This document shows positions 15,202 through 17,392 of a DNA stretch of 17,392 bases, in pieces. Within the stretch, counting starts at the first letter, position 1; the number at the start of each line of letters is the position of its first letter. The notes under the pieces were generated by a model. It had not been told where the DNA came from and did not search any database. It saw only the letters and a program-made list of their open reading frames with translations. The translations under genes and the position numbers were made by a program. Origin of the DNA: Methanosarcina sp. (GTDB lineage: Archaea > Halobacteriota > Methanosarcinia > Methanosarcinales > Methanosarcinaceae); contig DUGS01000157.1 of the NCBI GenBank assembly GCA_013331265.1, positions 6,211 to 23,602 on the forward strand. Reading direction: 5' to 3'.

Positions 15202-15307
15202 AGTCTTCCTGTGCCAAGCTCACTGCTATATTATTAGACCTCTTTATCAGTCCTCCTGAGCTAAACTCACTATATAACTTCTAAAGTAGTCCTCTTGAGC
15301 GAGCGAA
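15202..15307 (+). repeat. Three degenerate direct repeats (AGTCxTCxTGxGC...)
   Basis: Imperfect copies start at 15202 (AGTCTTCCTGTGCCAAGCTC), 15249 (AGTCCTCCTGAGCTAAACTC) and 15287 (AGTCCTCTTGAGCGAGCG). Copies one and two continue with CACT and then a TATA string. The spacing is 47 and 38 bp. They look like decayed copies of one intergenic repeat. No gene is supported here. Confidence 0.5.
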
Positions 15308-15365
15308 GCGAGCGAAAAGAACCTCGTGCTCCCGAAGCGAAACTCGGGTGGCGAAACGCGGGTAT
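15296..15365 (+). repeat. GC-rich GAGCGAGCGAAGCGAGCG intergenic element
   Basis: A sudden GC-rich patch in AT-rich DNA. GAGCGAGCGAAGCGAGCG is internally repeated and near-palindromic, and is followed by CCCGA...TCGGG and GGCGAAACGCGGG, which can fold. Its composition differs sharply from its surroundings. It resembles a dispersed intergenic repeat of Methanosarcina genomes, which is a recollection and not tested. Confidence 0.45.
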
Positions 15366-15420
15366 TAAAAGAACCAGCCGACCCTTTTTTAAAGATTAGA
15401 AACCTGACATTCAGAGTAAT

Positions 15421-15429
15421 TCTTATATA
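15421..15429 (+). promoter_or_regulatory. TATA box of the thermosome gene
   Basis: TCTTATATA lies about 110 bp before the start codon, giving a predicted transcript start near 15450 and a leader of about 85 nt. Chaperonin genes are usually heat-inducible in archaea, but I cannot identify the heat-shock element. Confidence 0.5.
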
Positions 15430-15535
15430 GAAGTGCTTGCATTAAGAATAGGAAATTACGCACAAAGGTAAGTGCTCAGGAATACAATTAATAGAAATTC
15501 ATACTATTTCACATCATTAAAAAGGAGATTGAAGT

Positions 15536-17167
<1,632 letters not shown>

Positions 17168-17200
17168 AGATAATTAAAATCAAATTAAAACTAGACTGTA

Positions 17201-17241
17201 GGTTCCCGGAAAAACTCAAACTTTCCGGACCTCTCTTTTTT
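17201..17241 (+). terminator. Terminator after the thermosome gene
   Basis: CCGGAAA (17206-17212) pairs with TTTCCGG (17222-17228), and the stem extends by GGT/ACC with a two-base bulge. A TCTCTTTTTT tract follows. It lies 34 nt after the stop codon, between two convergent genes. Confidence 0.7.
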
Positions 17242-17279
17242 ATATTTCCCCGCTATTGATTCTGGCAATGTTATGCCAT

Positions 17280-17392
17280 TTACTCCAAAATGAATTCATT
17301 AGAGTAAACTATCTTTGTCTCACCTTGCTCAATCGGTCTTTTCCAAGGTTCATTCTCGATGTCTTCTGATTCTACTGTGACCAAACTATAGC
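17280..17392 (-). CDS. 3' end of an unidentified minus-strand gene
   Basis: The minus-strand frame entering at 17390 stays open for 36 codons to TAA at 17280-17282. Its residues end VESEDIENEPWKRPIEQGETK...NEFILE. The composition (charged, one Trp, no odd runs) looks like a real C-terminus, while the other minus frames contain stops. It would converge on the thermosome gene, sharing the terminator region. I recognise no family from so little. Confidence 0.45.
   Translation of the reverse strand, partial: YSLVTVESEDIENEPWKRPIEQGETKIVYSNEFILE

Overview
The window looks like chromosomal DNA of a methanogenic archaeon, almost certainly a Methanosarcina. The support is a group II chaperonin (thermosome), an NrpR nitrogen repressor of the one-domain Methanosarcina type, a minimal two-gene SufC/SufB iron-sulfur system, a HdrD-like oxidoreductase, archaeal TATA boxes, AT-rich intergenic regions, and a secreted protein with calcium-binding repeats typical of large Methanosarcina surface proteins. 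The species cannot be fixed from the sequence alone. I see no phage genes, insertion sequences, CRISPR array or defence island.

Layout. (1) Positions 1-2291, minus strand: the first 763 residues of a secreted von Willebrand factor A (VWA) protein with thrombospondin-type-3-like Ca2+ repeats, running off the left edge. (2) 2292-3181: AT-rich intergenic DNA with a possible small ORF and a tRNA-Arg(GCG) on the minus strand. (3) 3182-5691, plus: an Obg/YchF-type GTPase, a degenerate cis-prenyltransferase that has lost its catalytic Asp (NgBR/Nus1-like), and a translationally coupled zinc-ribbon plus winged-helix protein. (4) 6124-7816, plus: nrpR and an MBL-fold hydrolase. (5) 8186-10134, plus: overlapping sufC and sufB, with structured non-coding DNA on both sides. 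(6) 10789-14986, plus: a small helix-turn-helix regulator, a membrane polyferredoxin of the NapH/NosR type, and a 1016-residue FAD / 4Fe-4S / double CCG-domain oxidoreductase. (7) 14987-15535: intergenic repeats and a terminator. (8) 15536-17167, plus: thermosome subunit, then a good terminator. (9) 17280-17392, minus: the 3' end of an unidentified gene.

The most interesting part is region 6. A regulator whose only plausible start in frame is AUA sits behind a promoter crowded with nested AGTA...TACT palindromes. It is followed directly by a membrane iron-sulfur protein and a large fusion enzyme that carries both complete HdrB/HdrD-type CCG cysteine motifs, a flavin-linked 2-hydroxyacid-oxidase-like module and an extraordinary Met/Pro-rich tail. 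Together they look like a membrane-associated electron-transfer module linking an unknown organic substrate, or the thiol/disulfide pool, to the respiratory chain. Second in interest is the pseudo-catalytic cis-prenyltransferase, best explained as the accessory half of a heteromeric lipid-carrier synthase.
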